A stretch of DNA of 64,000 nt from G963662655 sp963666875 (GTDB lineage: Bacteria > Cloacimonadota > Cloacimonadia > Cloacimonadales > JAIOQZ01), in the NCBI GenBank assembly GCA_963666875.2, contig CAXXPU010000019.1:1-64000 (forward strand), read 5' to 3'. The position numbers and the translations under genes are program-made. The notes under the pieces were generated by a model. It did no database searches. It saw only the letters and a list, made by a program, of their open reading frames with translations, and was not told the origin of the DNA. Of the stretch, positions 53,296 through 62,277 are shown one piece after another. Numbering within the stretch: position 1 is the first letter of the stretch; the number at the start of each line of letters is the position of its first letter.

Positions 53296-54375
53296 ATGAA
53301 TCAACCATACGCAGTATCGGCGTCCCCTCATCTTCACGATCGGATTTCGGTCAGTTCGGTGATGTGGAAAGTCGTCATCGCGCTGGTGCCGGCTCTGATC
53401 GCCAGTGTGTATTTCTTTGGCATCGCAGCGCTTCTTCTCACCGTCTATGGCGTGATCGCCGCGGTGTTGACGGAGGCATTGATCCAGAAGCTGCGCAAGA
53501 AAGAAGTGACCATCGCGGACGGCAGCGCCGTCGTGACGGGTATGCTGGTCTCGTTCAACCTGAACGTGGCATCGCCCTGGTGGTTGCCGGTGGTCGGATC
53601 GGTCTTCGCGATCGCGATCGGCAAACAACTGTTCGGCGGACTGGGGCACAATCCCTTCAACCCCGCACTTCTGGCGAGGGCATTCCTGGTAGCATCCTGG
53701 CCTACCCTGACAACAGCCAAGTTCACCCCGACCATCCGCGGACTGATCGAACCGTCCATCAGCGGACTCGGCGCCGAAAGCCTCAAGAACCTAACCGCGC
53801 TGGGCAACCTCGATTCCGTGACGGGCGCAACCCCGCTTACGGCCATCAAGGCACTGCGCGACGCGTCGCAGATCAGCCCCGACATCGCCGAGAAGGTGAT
53901 GTTCGAACTCACCCGTTGGGATACCATTTCGAACCTCTTCTGGGGTAACATCGGCGGCGTGATCGGCGAGGTATCGGCTGCGGCGCTCCTAATCGGCGCG
54001 GCTTATCTGGTCTATAAACATATTATCGAGTGGCGCATCCCGGTATCCTACATCGGAACCGTGTTCGTTCTGAGCTACCTATTCGGCGGACTGAACGGAT
54101 TCGCAAGCGGTCCCTACACATTGGGCGTATTCCACGTCCTGTCGGGCGGCTTGATGCTGGGCGCGTTCTTCATGGCGACGGACATGGTCACATCACCGGT
54201 CACCAAACGCGGACGGCTGATCTTCGGTATCGGCTGCGGCGTACTGACGGTGGTGATACGGCTTGTCGGCGGCTATCCGGAAGGTGTCTCGTACTCCATC
54301 CTTCTGATGAACATCGCGGTGCCGCTCATCGATCGCTACACCGTTCCCAAAGCTTTCGGGGAGGTGAAAAAATGA
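53296..54375 (+). CDS. rnfD: RnfD, membrane subunit with covalent FMN
   Basis: An integral membrane subunit, 359 residues, with about ten predicted helices. The covalent FMN attachment site is the Thr in SVTGATPLT (about residue 179). The conserved start VSASPHLHDRISVSSVMWKV and the segment GLGHNPFNPALLARAFL are typical of RnfD/NqrB. GGAGG lies upstream of the ATG. It overlaps rnfG by four bases. Shadow ORFs in the other frame are ignored. Confidence 0.96.
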   Translation: MNQPYAVSASPHLHDRISVSSVMWKVVIALVPALIASVYFFGIAALLLTVYGVIAAVLTEALIQKLRKKEVTIADGSAVVTGMLVSFNLNVASPWWLPVVGSVFAIAIGKQLFGGLGHNPFNPALLARAFLVASWPTLTTAKFTPTIRGLIEPSISGLGAESLKNLTALGNLDSVTGATPLTAIKALRDASQISPDIAEKVMFELTRWDTISNLFWGNIGGVIGEVSAAALLIGAAYLVYKHIIEWRIPVSYIGTVFVLSYLFGGLNGFASGPYTLGVFHVLSGGLMLGAFFMATDMVTSPVTKRGRLIFGIGCGVLTVVIRLVGGYPEGVSYSILLMNIAVPLIDRYTVPKAFGEVKK

Positions 54376-54983
54376 TGTACTACATTAAACTCGGTTTCGT
54401 TCTTCTGGTCATTTCCGGAATCGCCAGCGGCGTTTTAGCGTTCATCAACGGCAAGACCGAACCGATTATCCAGCAGAACGCGCTGCTTGAAGAAAGCAAC
54501 GCCCGTATGGAAGTCCTTCCCGGCGTGAAGGAATTCGTCCTCGACTCGCTCGCAGTTGAAGTCGCGGTGGAAGAGGATCCGCTCAAGATGAGTTCCGGCG
54601 GCGGTGGCGGACAATTCTATTATTACAAGGGTATCGACGAAGCCGGCAACACGGTCGGCTACGTGTTCAAGGCCTACGGAAAAGGATACAGCAGCACCGT
54701 CGAAACGATGGTGGGTATCAAAGTGACTGAACAAGGTGAATACGAAGTCAACAAGATCAAGATCACCTACCAGTCGGAGACACCCGGTCTGGGCGCGAAC
54801 TGTACCTCGGAAAACTTCACAGGTCAATTCGCCGGACAGACACCCGCGACCCTCGCGGTCGATAAGGACGGCGGAAAAGTCACCAGTATCACGGGCGCGA
54901 CCATTACCTCGCGCGCGGTTACCAATTCTATCCGCCAGGGCATCGAGAACCTTAAAACCGCTACCCAGGGGGCACAATCATGA
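54372..54983 (+). CDS. rnfG: RnfG, FMN-binding electron-transfer subunit
   Basis: A 203-residue subunit with one N-terminal helix (about 3-25, YIKLGFVLLVISGIASGVLAF) and an exported FMN-binding domain. FMN is bound covalently to the Thr in SITGATIT (about residue 177). The preceding ETPGLGANCTSENF is also conserved. The start ATG at 54372 overlaps the rnfD stop (ATGATG, 54375 possible). It overlaps rnfE at its end by four bases. Confidence 0.95.
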   Translation: MMYYIKLGFVLLVISGIASGVLAFINGKTEPIIQQNALLEESNARMEVLPGVKEFVLDSLAVEVAVEEDPLKMSSGGGGGQFYYYKGIDEAGNTVGYVFKAYGKGYSSTVETMVGIKVTEQGEYEVNKIKITYQSETPGLGANCTSENFTGQFAGQTPATLAVDKDGGKVTSITGATITSRAVTNSIRQGIENLKTATQGAQS

Positions 54984-55576
54984 GTATGGTCAAAGAGCTT
55001 ACCAAGGGCTTCGTAAAAGAGAACCCCGTCTTCGTGATGGCGCTGGGTCTGTGCCCGACGCTCGCGGTGACCACCTCGGTCTCCAACGCGATCGGTATGG
55101 GACTGGCGGCGACCTTCGTGCTCGTCTGCTCCAACATCATCATCTCGCTCATCAAGAATCTTATCCCGTCGAAAATCCGCATCCCCTGCTACATCGTGGT
55201 GATCGCGTCTTTCGTGACCATCGTCGATATGATGATGCACGCATACGTGCCGCCACTGCACAAGAGCCTGGGACTCTTCATCCCGCTCATCGTGGTGAAC
55301 TGTATCATCCTCGGTCGCGCAGAGGCGTTCGCAAGCAAGAACAACGTCTTCAAGTCGATGCTCGACGGTATCGGAATGGGTCTCGGATTCACCCTGGCGC
55401 TGGTCGTACTGGGCGGTATCCGTGAAATCCTGGGCGCAGGTCAATTCCTGGGCATGAACGTTCTTCCTGAAGCCTATCGCAGCCTTCCCATGCTGGCTGC
55501 AATCCTCGCGCCGGGCGCTTTCCTGACGCTCGGAATGCTGATGGGCCTGATGGAAATTTTTAAGAAGAAGCAATGA
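54980..55576 (+). CDS. rnfE: RnfE, membrane subunit
   Basis: A 198-residue integral membrane protein with about six helices, homologous to RnfA. Typical residues are FVKENPVFVMALGLCPTLAVT near the start and the PLIVVNCIILGRAEAFAS segment, where the Cys may ligate the membrane 2Fe-2S centre shared with RnfA. The ATG overlaps the rnfG stop. It is followed by rnfA after 29 bases. Confidence 0.95.
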   Translation: MSMVKELTKGFVKENPVFVMALGLCPTLAVTTSVSNAIGMGLAATFVLVCSNIIISLIKNLIPSKIRIPCYIVVIASFVTIVDMMMHAYVPPLHKSLGLFIPLIVVNCIILGRAEAFASKNNVFKSMLDGIGMGLGFTLALVVLGGIREILGAGQFLGMNVLPEAYRSLPMLAAILAPGAFLTLGMLMGLMEIFKKKQ

Positions 55577-55605
55577 GCGAACTTCGGATAATCAAGGAGT
55601 AACGC

Positions 55606-56193
55606 ATGCAATTTATTGGAAGTATGTTTACATTGGCGATCATGTCGGTTTTCGTCAGCAACTTCGTCCTGTCGCGGTTCCTGGGACTGTGCCCCTACAT
55701 CGGCGTTTCCAAGAAGTTGGATTCGGCGATCGGTATGGGCATGGCGGTGATCTTCGTCATGACGCTCGCATCGACGATAACCTGGCTGATCCAGTATTAC
55801 CTGTTAATCCCGAACAACCTCGGATACCTGCAAACCATCGCCTTCATCCTCACGATCGCGGCGCTGGTACAGTTCGTCGAAATGGTGATCCAGAAGCTGG
55901 CGCCGGCGCTCTACAAGTCGCTGGGCGTCTTTCTTCCGCTGATCACCACCAACTGCGCGGTTCTGGGCGTTTCCATCCTCAACATCACCGAAGAATACAC
56001 CTTTATCGGCTCCGTGATGAACGGCTTCTTCTCGGGTGTCGGCTTCACGCTGGTGCTCGTCCTGATGGCCGGTATCCGCGAGCGGCTCGAGCAGGCGGAA
56101 GTTCCCATCCCGATGAAGGGAATGCCGATCGCGCTGATCGTGGCCGGCTGTATGGCGCTGGCGTTCGGCGGATTCGCCGGATTCAAAATCTGA
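55606..56193 (+). CDS. rnfA: RnfA, membrane subunit
   Basis: A 195-residue, six-helix membrane subunit. The family start FVSNFVLSRFLGLCPYIGVSKKLDSA and LPLITTNCAVLGVSI (Cys pairing with RnfE) are conserved. AAGGAG precedes the ATG. It forms the ion-translocating core with RnfE and RnfD. Confidence 0.96.
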   Translation: MQFIGSMFTLAIMSVFVSNFVLSRFLGLCPYIGVSKKLDSAIGMGMAVIFVMTLASTITWLIQYYLLIPNNLGYLQTIAFILTIAALVQFVEMVIQKLAPALYKSLGVFLPLITTNCAVLGVSILNITEEYTFIGSVMNGFFSGVGFTLVLVLMAGIRERLEQAEVPIPMKGMPIALIVAGCMALAFGGFAGFKI

Positions 56194-56209
56194 GGGACGA
56201 GGTGATAGT

Positions 56210-57085
56210 ATGATAATTATAGCAATCGCGATCGTCGGCGGACTGGGACTCATCTTCGGTCTTGTGCTGGCGTTTGCCTCCAAGGTGTTCCATGTTGAAG
56301 TCGATCCCAAGATAGAACAGATCAATGAAGTGCTGCCCGGCGCGAACTGCGGTGCCTGCGGACTGCCCGGCTGCGGCGGATACGCCGAAGCCATCGTCAA
56401 CGAAGGCGTCGCGATCAATCGTTGCGCTCCCGGTGGAGCTGCGGTGGTCGAGAAAATCGCTCAGATCATGGGCATGACAGCGGACGCTACCGACCCGAAG
56501 GTCGCGGTGATTCACTGCCAGAGCGGCGGCAAGAACAACACCTTCTTCCGCTACGAATACGAAGGCATCCCGACCTGCAAGGCCGCTATCGCGCTCTCGA
56601 ACGGTCCCAACCTCTGCGACTTCGGTTGCGTCTTCCAGAACGACTGTATCGAGGCATGTCTCTTCGACGCCATCTCGCTGGACGAGAACGGAATGCGCGT
56701 CATCGACAAGGAAAAGTGCACCGGCTGCGGCGCTTGCGTCAAGGCCTGTCCGCGCAACCTCATCGAGCTGGTTGACAAAAAGAAGCGCGTACATGTGCTA
56801 TGCATGTCGCACGACAAGGGCCCTGTCGCAAAGAAGAAATGCGGTAACAGCACAGCCTGTATCGCCTGCACACTCTGCGTGAAGAAGTGCCCCAAGGAAG
56901 CGATCACCATGGTTGACAATGTCGCCGTGATCGATTATGACAAGTGTGTCAACTGCGGTATGTGCGCCGACGTCTGCCCGACCGGCGCGATCTTCGATCC
57001 GCTCAAGAAAATCCGCGCTGAGAAGAAGGCTGTCGCCCTCGCCAAGGCCGAAGCTGCAAAGAAAGCGCTGGAAGAGAAAGCTTAG
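56210..57085 (+). CDS. rnfB: RnfB, multi-cluster ferredoxin-accepting subunit
   Basis: A 291-residue subunit with an N-terminal helix (1-25). The Fe-S motif ANCGACGLPGCGGYAEAIV is followed by a second set (CKAAIALSNGPNLCDFGCVFQNDCIEAC) and two to three ferredoxin-like clusters: CTGCGACVKACP, CIACTLCVKKCP, CVNCGMCADVCP. It takes electrons from ferredoxin and passes them to the membrane core. The C-terminus is Lys/Ala-rich (AEKKAVALAKAEAAKKALEEKA), a feature of many RnfB. It is the last gene of the operon and lies 16 bases before the terminator. Confidence 0.96.
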   Translation: MIIIAIAIVGGLGLIFGLVLAFASKVFHVEVDPKIEQINEVLPGANCGACGLPGCGGYAEAIVNEGVAINRCAPGGAAVVEKIAQIMGMTADATDPKVAVIHCQSGGKNNTFFRYEYEGIPTCKAAIALSNGPNLCDFGCVFQNDCIEACLFDAISLDENGMRVIDKEKCTGCGACVKACPRNLIELVDKKKRVHVLCMSHDKGPVAKKKCGNSTACIACTLCVKKCPKEAITMVDNVAVIDYDKCVNCGMCADVCPTGAIFDPLKKIRAEKKAVALAKAEAAKKALEEKA

Positions 57086-57100
57086 AAAAACTCCCCCAAA

Positions 57101-57133
57101 CCCCCTCTTGGATCCAAGAGGGGGCTTTTTTTT
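57101..57133 (+). terminator. Rho-independent terminator of the rnf operon
   Basis: CCCCCTCTTGGATCC is perfectly self-complementary with the following GGATCCAAGAGGGGG (24-base palindrome, 57101-57124) and is followed by eight T. Confidence 0.9.
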
Positions 57134-57236
57134 ATCCCCCGGGTGATCGATTTTCGGGAAGTATCGGCTCTGTAATTTAATTATCTTACGAAAAGGTACC
57201 GTCCCAAGTAGTGTGTCTGATTGACAAAAAAGAGCA

Positions 57237-57280
57237 AGAACCTCCAAGGTTAAATTGGCAAACAAAACCAAGGAGGTTCT
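57237..57280 (+). promoter_or_regulatory. Hairpin that can sequester the transposase ribosome-binding site
   Basis: AGAACCTCCAAGGTT (57237-57251) is complementary (13 of 15) to AACCAAGGAGGTTCT (57266-57280), which contains the AGGAGG site two to seven bases before the ATG. Pairing would hide it, especially in transcripts that enter from outside. Confidence 0.65.
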
Positions 57281-57281
57281 C

Positions 57282-58454
57282 ATGAACTTTTCGCTCCCAC
57301 AAATAGAGCAAATCGTCGACACAGCTCTCAACAAGCATGGTCTTAACCAAGTCTATCAAACGTTTTGCAATTGTCTAATGAAATTGGAGAGAAACGAGTT
57401 TTTACGCCTTGCGTCCGATATGAATAACAAAGGAAATGGTTACCGAGCAGGCTCTGCGAGCGGAGTTTGGGGTTCCTTGTCGCTACGGATTCCACGTGAT
57501 CGTCTTGGGCATTTTTACCCGGTAATCCTGAGCGTATTGCGCAATCAGGAGAATGAGCTCCACGAGCTTGCTTTCAACCTTTACAGCAAGGGTTTATCGA
57601 CACGAGATGTAAGTGACGTTTTCGAAAGTATTTACGGTAAGAACTACAGCAAATCCAGTATCAGTCGAATCACGCAGTCCTTCTCAGAAGAGCTTCAGCA
57701 GTGGCGTGACCGTCTTCTGCAAAGGCGATATCCTGTTTTAATCGTGGATGCTCTGTTTACCCATATCAGAAGGGCAGGAAAGGTCGAGAGTGAAGCAATC
57801 TATACCGTGATCGGTCTGCAGGAAGATATGAGTCGAGATATCCTTGCAATCGAGAATATCCCCCAGGAATCCGCTTCGGGGTGGGCGTCTCTGCTGCAAA
57901 ACCTTAAGGCAAGAGGTTTGGAGACAACAGACCTCATCATCGCTGATGGTATCAATGGTCTTGAGAACAGCATTGCTCGTGTCTATCCTGAAGCTGATTT
58001 GCAGAAGTGTGTCGTCCACCTGAAACGAAATATTCTCAACCATGTTCGTCATGACCATAAGGAGGAAGTTGCGGCAGATTTACGTGAGGTGTTCAACATA
58101 TCGGATCCCACCTTTTCCCGGGAGGAAGCGAGTGACAGATTCGAAACTTTCTGTGTCAAATGGGGATCGAAATACCCATATATCAAAAGGCTGAAGAATC
58201 GACACGAGATGACGTATTACTTCACCTATCTACAATATGATTACCGTATCAGAGGAATGATCTATACGACGAACTGGGTGGAACGTTTGCACAAAAGCTT
58301 CCGACGGGTATTGAAGATCAGAAACTCAATGCCGACGGAGGAGTCGGCATTGCTGCTGCTTTCGAAAGTTGCTATGGATAAGTCTGATCGATACCGAAAG
58401 TATCCGATCTATAATTTCAAGTTTGACACGAAACTCTTTCCAAATAAATACTGA
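57282..58454 (+). CDS. IS256-family (mutator-type) transposase
   Basis: A 390-residue DDE transposase. The start at 57282 is set by AAGGAGG just upstream; an in-frame codon at 57255 is less likely. The catalytic residues fit the family: Asp in VLIVDALFTHIR, Asp in LIIADGINGLENSI, and Glu in TNWVERLHKSFRRV. The CVVHLKRNILNHV segment is the family's conserved His-rich helix. A second, apparently identical copy of the gene starts at 63310. Confidence 0.93.
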   Translation: MNFSLPQIEQIVDTALNKHGLNQVYQTFCNCLMKLERNEFLRLASDMNNKGNGYRAGSASGVWGSLSLRIPRDRLGHFYPVILSVLRNQENELHELAFNLYSKGLSTRDVSDVFESIYGKNYSKSSISRITQSFSEELQQWRDRLLQRRYPVLIVDALFTHIRRAGKVESEAIYTVIGLQEDMSRDILAIENIPQESASGWASLLQNLKARGLETTDLIIADGINGLENSIARVYPEADLQKCVVHLKRNILNHVRHDHKEEVAADLREVFNISDPTFSREEASDRFETFCVKWGSKYPYIKRLKNRHEMTYYFTYLQYDYRIRGMIYTTNWVERLHKSFRRVLKIRNSMPTEESALLLLSKVAMDKSDRYRKYPIYNFKFDTKLFPNKY

Positions 58455-58634
58455 ATGAGATTGTATACCTTGAAGGTTCAAGACACACTTAAAGGGACAG
58501 TACCTACGAAAAGCCCAGAGTGGCATCTGATTGGATATTCGGAATTTGATTTCGCCGGCTATCGACGGAAAATTTGTCTATTTCGGTGAAGTTCATTGAC
58601 AGCATGAAAAACCATGCATTTTTGGCAAGTGAGT

Positions 58635-59261
58635 ATGAAACCGAAATTCGATGATATAATAGAAGAAAAGCTGAAACTATTTCTGCTGGAAACAGGAGAC
58701 CAGCCGCTGAACCTGCGGGAGGTCTTCGGCAATGACAATCCGATCCACGTGGAAATCGGCAGCGGACGAGGAGAATTCATCGCCGCAATGGCGAGAATGC
58801 TGCCCGGCGTGAACTTCCTCGGCTTCGAGCTGAAGTGGAAGCGCTTTCCGCCGATGCTGAAACGCCTGGACGAGACGTTGCAGGCGAATGTGCGACTGGC
58901 GGCAGAGTACGTCGATCAGAGCATCGGCGAGAAGATTCTGCCCGGATCGATCGACAAGGTCTATATCATCCATCCGGATCCGTGGCCCAAGCGAAGGCAT
59001 CACAAGCACCGGTTAATCCAGCAGTCGTTTCTGGACGCGCTTAACACGATGCTGAAGCCGAACGGAGAAGTCTATGTCAGCACGGATCACCGGGATTACG
59101 CACAGTGGATTCAGAGGGAATTCGCCAAACGAGAAGACTTTACTGTCGTCGAGGACTTCGAAAAACCTCCGGTGGTCACCCACTTCGAGGATATGAAACG
59201 CCGCGAGGGCTTCGAGCCGATCCCGATGACTTACCGGAAAAGGGAGGTACTCCATGATTGA
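58635..59261 (+). CDS. trmB: tRNA (guanine-N7-)-methyltransferase
   Basis: Makes m7G46 in tRNA. The SAM site is VEIGSGRGEF, the substrate-binding segment IHPDPWPKRRHHKHR and the tail VSTDHRDYAQWI are diagnostic of TrmB. The start at 58635 (MKPKFDDII) is chosen; an in-frame codon at 58614 lies inside a TTGACA-bearing stretch with no ribosome-binding site. It is 208 residues. TTGACA at 58596 could be a -35 element but no good -10 follows. It overlaps the dGTPase-like gene by eight bases. Confidence 0.93.
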   Translation: MKPKFDDIIEEKLKLFLLETGDQPLNLREVFGNDNPIHVEIGSGRGEFIAAMARMLPGVNFLGFELKWKRFPPMLKRLDETLQANVRLAAEYVDQSIGEKILPGSIDKVYIIHPDPWPKRRHHKHRLIQQSFLDALNTMLKPNGEVYVSTDHRDYAQWIQREFAKREDFTVVEDFEKPPVVTHFEDMKRREGFEPIPMTYRKREVLHD

Positions 59262-60414
59262 CCGGAACAAACTGATTGCGATATACAAGGATATCGCCGA
59301 ACATAGCGATAAAGATCTCAGCCCGTTCGCGACGAAGAACGCAGACGCGTGGCGGCTGAAGGACGAGGACGAGGAACATCTTCGCGGCGCTTTCGCGCTG
59401 GATCGCGACCGTATTCTCTACAGCGGCGCGTATCGCAGATACCAGGGCAAGACACAGGTCTTCTCTTTTACCAACCTCATCGATGAGGAAATGACCAACC
59501 GCTCCATCCACACTACCTACGTGTCGCAGATATCGCGCACTATCGGCAAAGCACTGCGGCTCAACGTCGATCTGATCGAAGCCATCGCGCTGGGTCACGA
59601 TCTCGGTCACACGCCCTTCGGGCACGACGGCGAAGTCGCGCTCAGCAAATGCTGCCGCAAGTATGGACTCGGAATGTTCCATCACAACATCGAGAGCATG
59701 CACATCGTCGATAATATCTCCCGCAAGGGACGTGGTCTTAATCTCACCTTTCAGGTTCGCGACGGCATCATCTCGCATGACGGCGAGGTACACAACACCA
59801 AACTCGTTCCGCAAAAGGACAAAACAGAAGCGGAGATTCAGGATTACATCGAAAAGAAGAGAAACGCGCAAAATGTGCAGTGGATGCCCGCTACCATGGA
59901 AGGCTGCGTGGTGCGGGTCGTCGATACCATCGCCTATATCGGGCAGGACATCGAAGACGCCATCCGCTACAACATCCTCACGCGCGACCAACTCCCGAGA
60001 GAATGCGTGGAAGTACTCGGCAGCCGGAACAGCCAGATCATCGACCGGCTGGTCAAGAGCGTCGTCGCCGAAAGCCACGGCAAAGATTTTATCGCTTTCG
60101 ACGAAGAAACCTCGCACTACCTGAAGGTGCTCAAGGATTTCAACTACAAACACATTTACACGGCAGAAAACGTGAAGACCTCCAATCAGGCAATCCATCG
60201 CAGTATGGAACTGCTCTTCGACCAGTACATCGAGGATATCGAGAACAATCGCAAGGATTCGCGAATCTTCACGCACTTCCTCGATCACAAACAACAACAA
60301 TACCTGGACAAATTCAAACCGGCGGAGTGGGTACGCGATTTCCTCGCCACCATGACCGACCGCTACTTCAACGAGCAGGTCAAAGAACGCCTTTTGCCCG
60401 GAAGATACCTATAA
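59254..60414 (+). CDS. dgt: dGTPase-like HD-domain nucleotide triphosphohydrolase
   Basis: A 386-residue HD-domain enzyme of the deoxyguanosinetriphosphate triphosphohydrolase-like family. It splits dNTPs to nucleoside and triphosphate. YSGAYRRYQGKTQVF, NRSIHTTYVSQISRTI and LGHDLGHTPFGHDGE (HD near 115) are conserved. Substrate preference (dGTP or other) cannot be told. AGGG-AGG lies just upstream of the ATG, which overlaps the trmB stop. It precedes prfB by 12 bases. Confidence 0.9.
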   Translation: MIDRNKLIAIYKDIAEHSDKDLSPFATKNADAWRLKDEDEEHLRGAFALDRDRILYSGAYRRYQGKTQVFSFTNLIDEEMTNRSIHTTYVSQISRTIGKALRLNVDLIEAIALGHDLGHTPFGHDGEVALSKCCRKYGLGMFHHNIESMHIVDNISRKGRGLNLTFQVRDGIISHDGEVHNTKLVPQKDKTEAEIQDYIEKKRNAQNVQWMPATMEGCVVRVVDTIAYIGQDIEDAIRYNILTRDQLPRECVEVLGSRNSQIIDRLVKSVVAESHGKDFIAFDEETSHYLKVLKDFNYKHIYTAENVKTSNQAIHRSMELLFDQYIEDIENNRKDSRIFTHFLDHKQQQYLDKFKPAEWVRDFLATMTDRYFNEQVKERLLPGRYL

Positions 60415-60426
60415 ACAGGAGAGATA

Positions 60427-61555
60427 ATGGAACTCAACGAACTTCAGAAGCTCGCTGATCAGGCACTGGACAAAATCGACGAAATCAGGGGGTATCTTTG
60501 ACCTGGATTCACTCCGGTCACAGCTCGATACATTAGAGAAAAGATCACAGGAACCCGGCTTCTGGAACGACCAGAACGAAGCGCAGGCTGTCACGCGCAA
60601 GATGAGCGGTCTCCGGACGCAGATCGAGAATGACGATAAATTGGACGAGATGTCCGGCGAAATCCGCACATACATCGAACTGCTGGAGGAAGAGGAGAGC
60701 GAGACCCTCATGAAGGAAGCGGTCAGCCAGATCGAGGAATACATGCAGGATCTCGACGGAATCGAGGTGAAATTCCTGCTCAACGGCAAACACGACAACG
60801 ACGACGCCATCCTCACCATCCACCCGGGGGCCGGCGGCACCGAGTCGCAGGACTGGGCGGAAATGCTCTTGCGCATGTACAAACGCTGGGCGGACCGGGA
60901 AGGTTGCACGACCACCGAACTCGATCTCCAGCCTGGCGACGAAGCCGGTATTAAAAGTGCCACCATCGAAATCAGCGGCGAATTCGTCTTCGGCCTTCTC
61001 AAAGCGGAGATCGGCGTTCACCGCCTGGTGCGCATCTCCCCCTTCAACGCGCAGGGCAAGCGGCAGACTTCCTTCGCGTCCGTGTTCGTCTATCCGCTTA
61101 TCGAACAGGACGACAGCATCGAGATCAATCAGAAAGACCTCAAAATCGACACCTATCGCGCCAGCGGAGCAGGTGGTCAGCATGTCAACACCACCGATTC
61201 CGCCGTGCGTATCACCCATATCCCGACGGGCATCATCGTGCAGTGCCAGAACGAACGATCACAGATCAAGAACCGATCCACTGCCATGAAAATGCTCACC
61301 TCCAGACTGATCCAGCAGCAGGAAGAAGAGAAGGAAAAAGAGAAACAGAAGCTGGAGAACGAAAAGACCGAGATCGGCTGGGGAAACCAGATCCGATCGT
61401 ACGTCTTCCATCCCTACCAGATGGTCAAGGATCACCGCACGAATCACGAGACAGGTAACACATCGAATGTAATGGACGGCGATCTGAATGGTTTTATCTA
61501 TGCATGGCTAAAAGACTCAGCCAAGAAAAAAGCGAAGAAGGCACACCAGGAATGA
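60427..61555 (+). CDS. prfB: Peptide chain release factor 2, made by +1 programmed frameshift
   Basis: Terminates translation at UGA and UAA. The first 24 codons (60427-60498) end at an in-frame TGA (60499-60501); skipping one T gives GAC and 351 more codons to 61555, in total 375 residues. The slip site AGGGGGTATCTTTGAC matches the E. coli one. The protein has ISPFNAQGKRQTSF with the RF2 SPF tripeptide and SGAGGQHVNTTDS with the catalytic GGQ. AGGAG lies before the ATG. It is the second part of a dgt-prfB-uppS-cdsA run. Confidence 0.95.
60487..60502 (+). promoter_or_regulatory. prfB programmed +1 frameshift site
   Basis: AGGGGG acts as an internal Shine-Dalgarno, then TATCTTTGAC with slippery CTT and the TGA stop. 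Readthrough depends on RF2 level, giving autoregulation, as known for this gene. Confidence 0.95.
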
Positions 61556-62277
61556 CCGAATTCGAAGAACTGATGAAACAGCTCGATCCGAAGAAGATGC
61601 CGCAGCACGTTGGCATCATCATGGACGGCAACGGCAGATGGGCGAAACAGCATCTCGTGCAGCGACTTTCCGGACACCTCAAGGGACGCGAGGTCGTGCG
61701 CGATATCGTCATCGCCTCCGACGACATCGGACTAAAATGCCTCACCATCTACGCCTTCTCCACCGAGAACTGGCGTCGCTCCACGCTCGAGGTGAAGGGT
61801 CTCCTGAAGCTCAACATGGAGTCGATCAAATCGAACATCGATGAACTGCACAGCAACAATATTCAGGTCCGCTACCTCGGAAGCAAGACCCGACTCGATC
61901 CAGAATACCAGCAAAAGATGAACGACGTCTGCAAGAAGACCTGGAACAACACCGGGCTGAAATTCAACATCGCGTTCAACTACGGCGGAAGGCAGGAGAT
62001 CGTCGAGGCGGTCAACGAGATCGTCAGCGAGAATCCGGGCGCTCAAATCACCGAGGAAATGATCGCCGACCACCTCTATTCGAAGGGGCTGCCCGACCCC
62101 GACCTCATCATCCGCACCAGCGGCGAACTTCGCTTATCGAACTTCCTTTTGTGGCAGAGCGCCTACTCGGAGCTGTGGTTTACCAGCACCCTGTGGCCCG
62201 ATTTTACCCGTGTCGATTTCGTGCACGCGATTCTTGATTTCCAGAAACGAAACAGAAAATTCGGAGCCGTGAAATAA
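61552..62277 (+). CDS. uppS: Undecaprenyl (polyprenyl) diphosphate synthase
   Basis: Makes the C55 lipid carrier for cell-wall and surface polysaccharides. It is 241 residues. The family motif HVGIIMDGNGRWA holds the catalytic Asp (D25); YAFSTENWRR, FNIAFNYGGRQEIVEA and DLIIRTSGELRLSNFL are all present. The ATG at 61552 overlaps the prfB stop (ATGA). An in-frame ATG at 61504 lies inside prfB and is less likely. It is followed directly by cdsA. Confidence 0.95.
   Translation: MTEFEELMKQLDPKKMPQHVGIIMDGNGRWAKQHLVQRLSGHLKGREVVRDIVIASDDIGLKCLTIYAFSTENWRRSTLEVKGLLKLNMESIKSNIDELHSNNIQVRYLGSKTRLDPEYQQKMNDVCKKTWNNTGLKFNIAFNYGGRQEIVEAVNEIVSENPGAQITEEMIADHLYSKGLPDPDLIIRTSGELRLSNFLLWQSAYSELWFTSTLWPDFTRVDFVHAILDFQKRNRKFGAVK

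Larger units (their letters stand above)
57195..58504 (+). mobile_element. IS256-family insertion sequence, complete copy (1310 bp)
   Basis: The ends are inverted repeats: left GGTACCGTCCC...GTGTGTCT, right (reversed) GGTACTGTCCC...GTGTGTCT, 24 bases with five inner bases and one C/T differing. An 8-base target duplication TACGAAAA flanks the element (57187-57194 and 58505-58512), so it inserted here by transposition. It carries one transposase gene. It lies between rnfB and trmB. Confidence 0.92.

Noticed and set aside
57255..57281. Longer N-terminus for the transposase
   Set aside because: The frame extends, but AAGGAGG supports the ATG at 57282.
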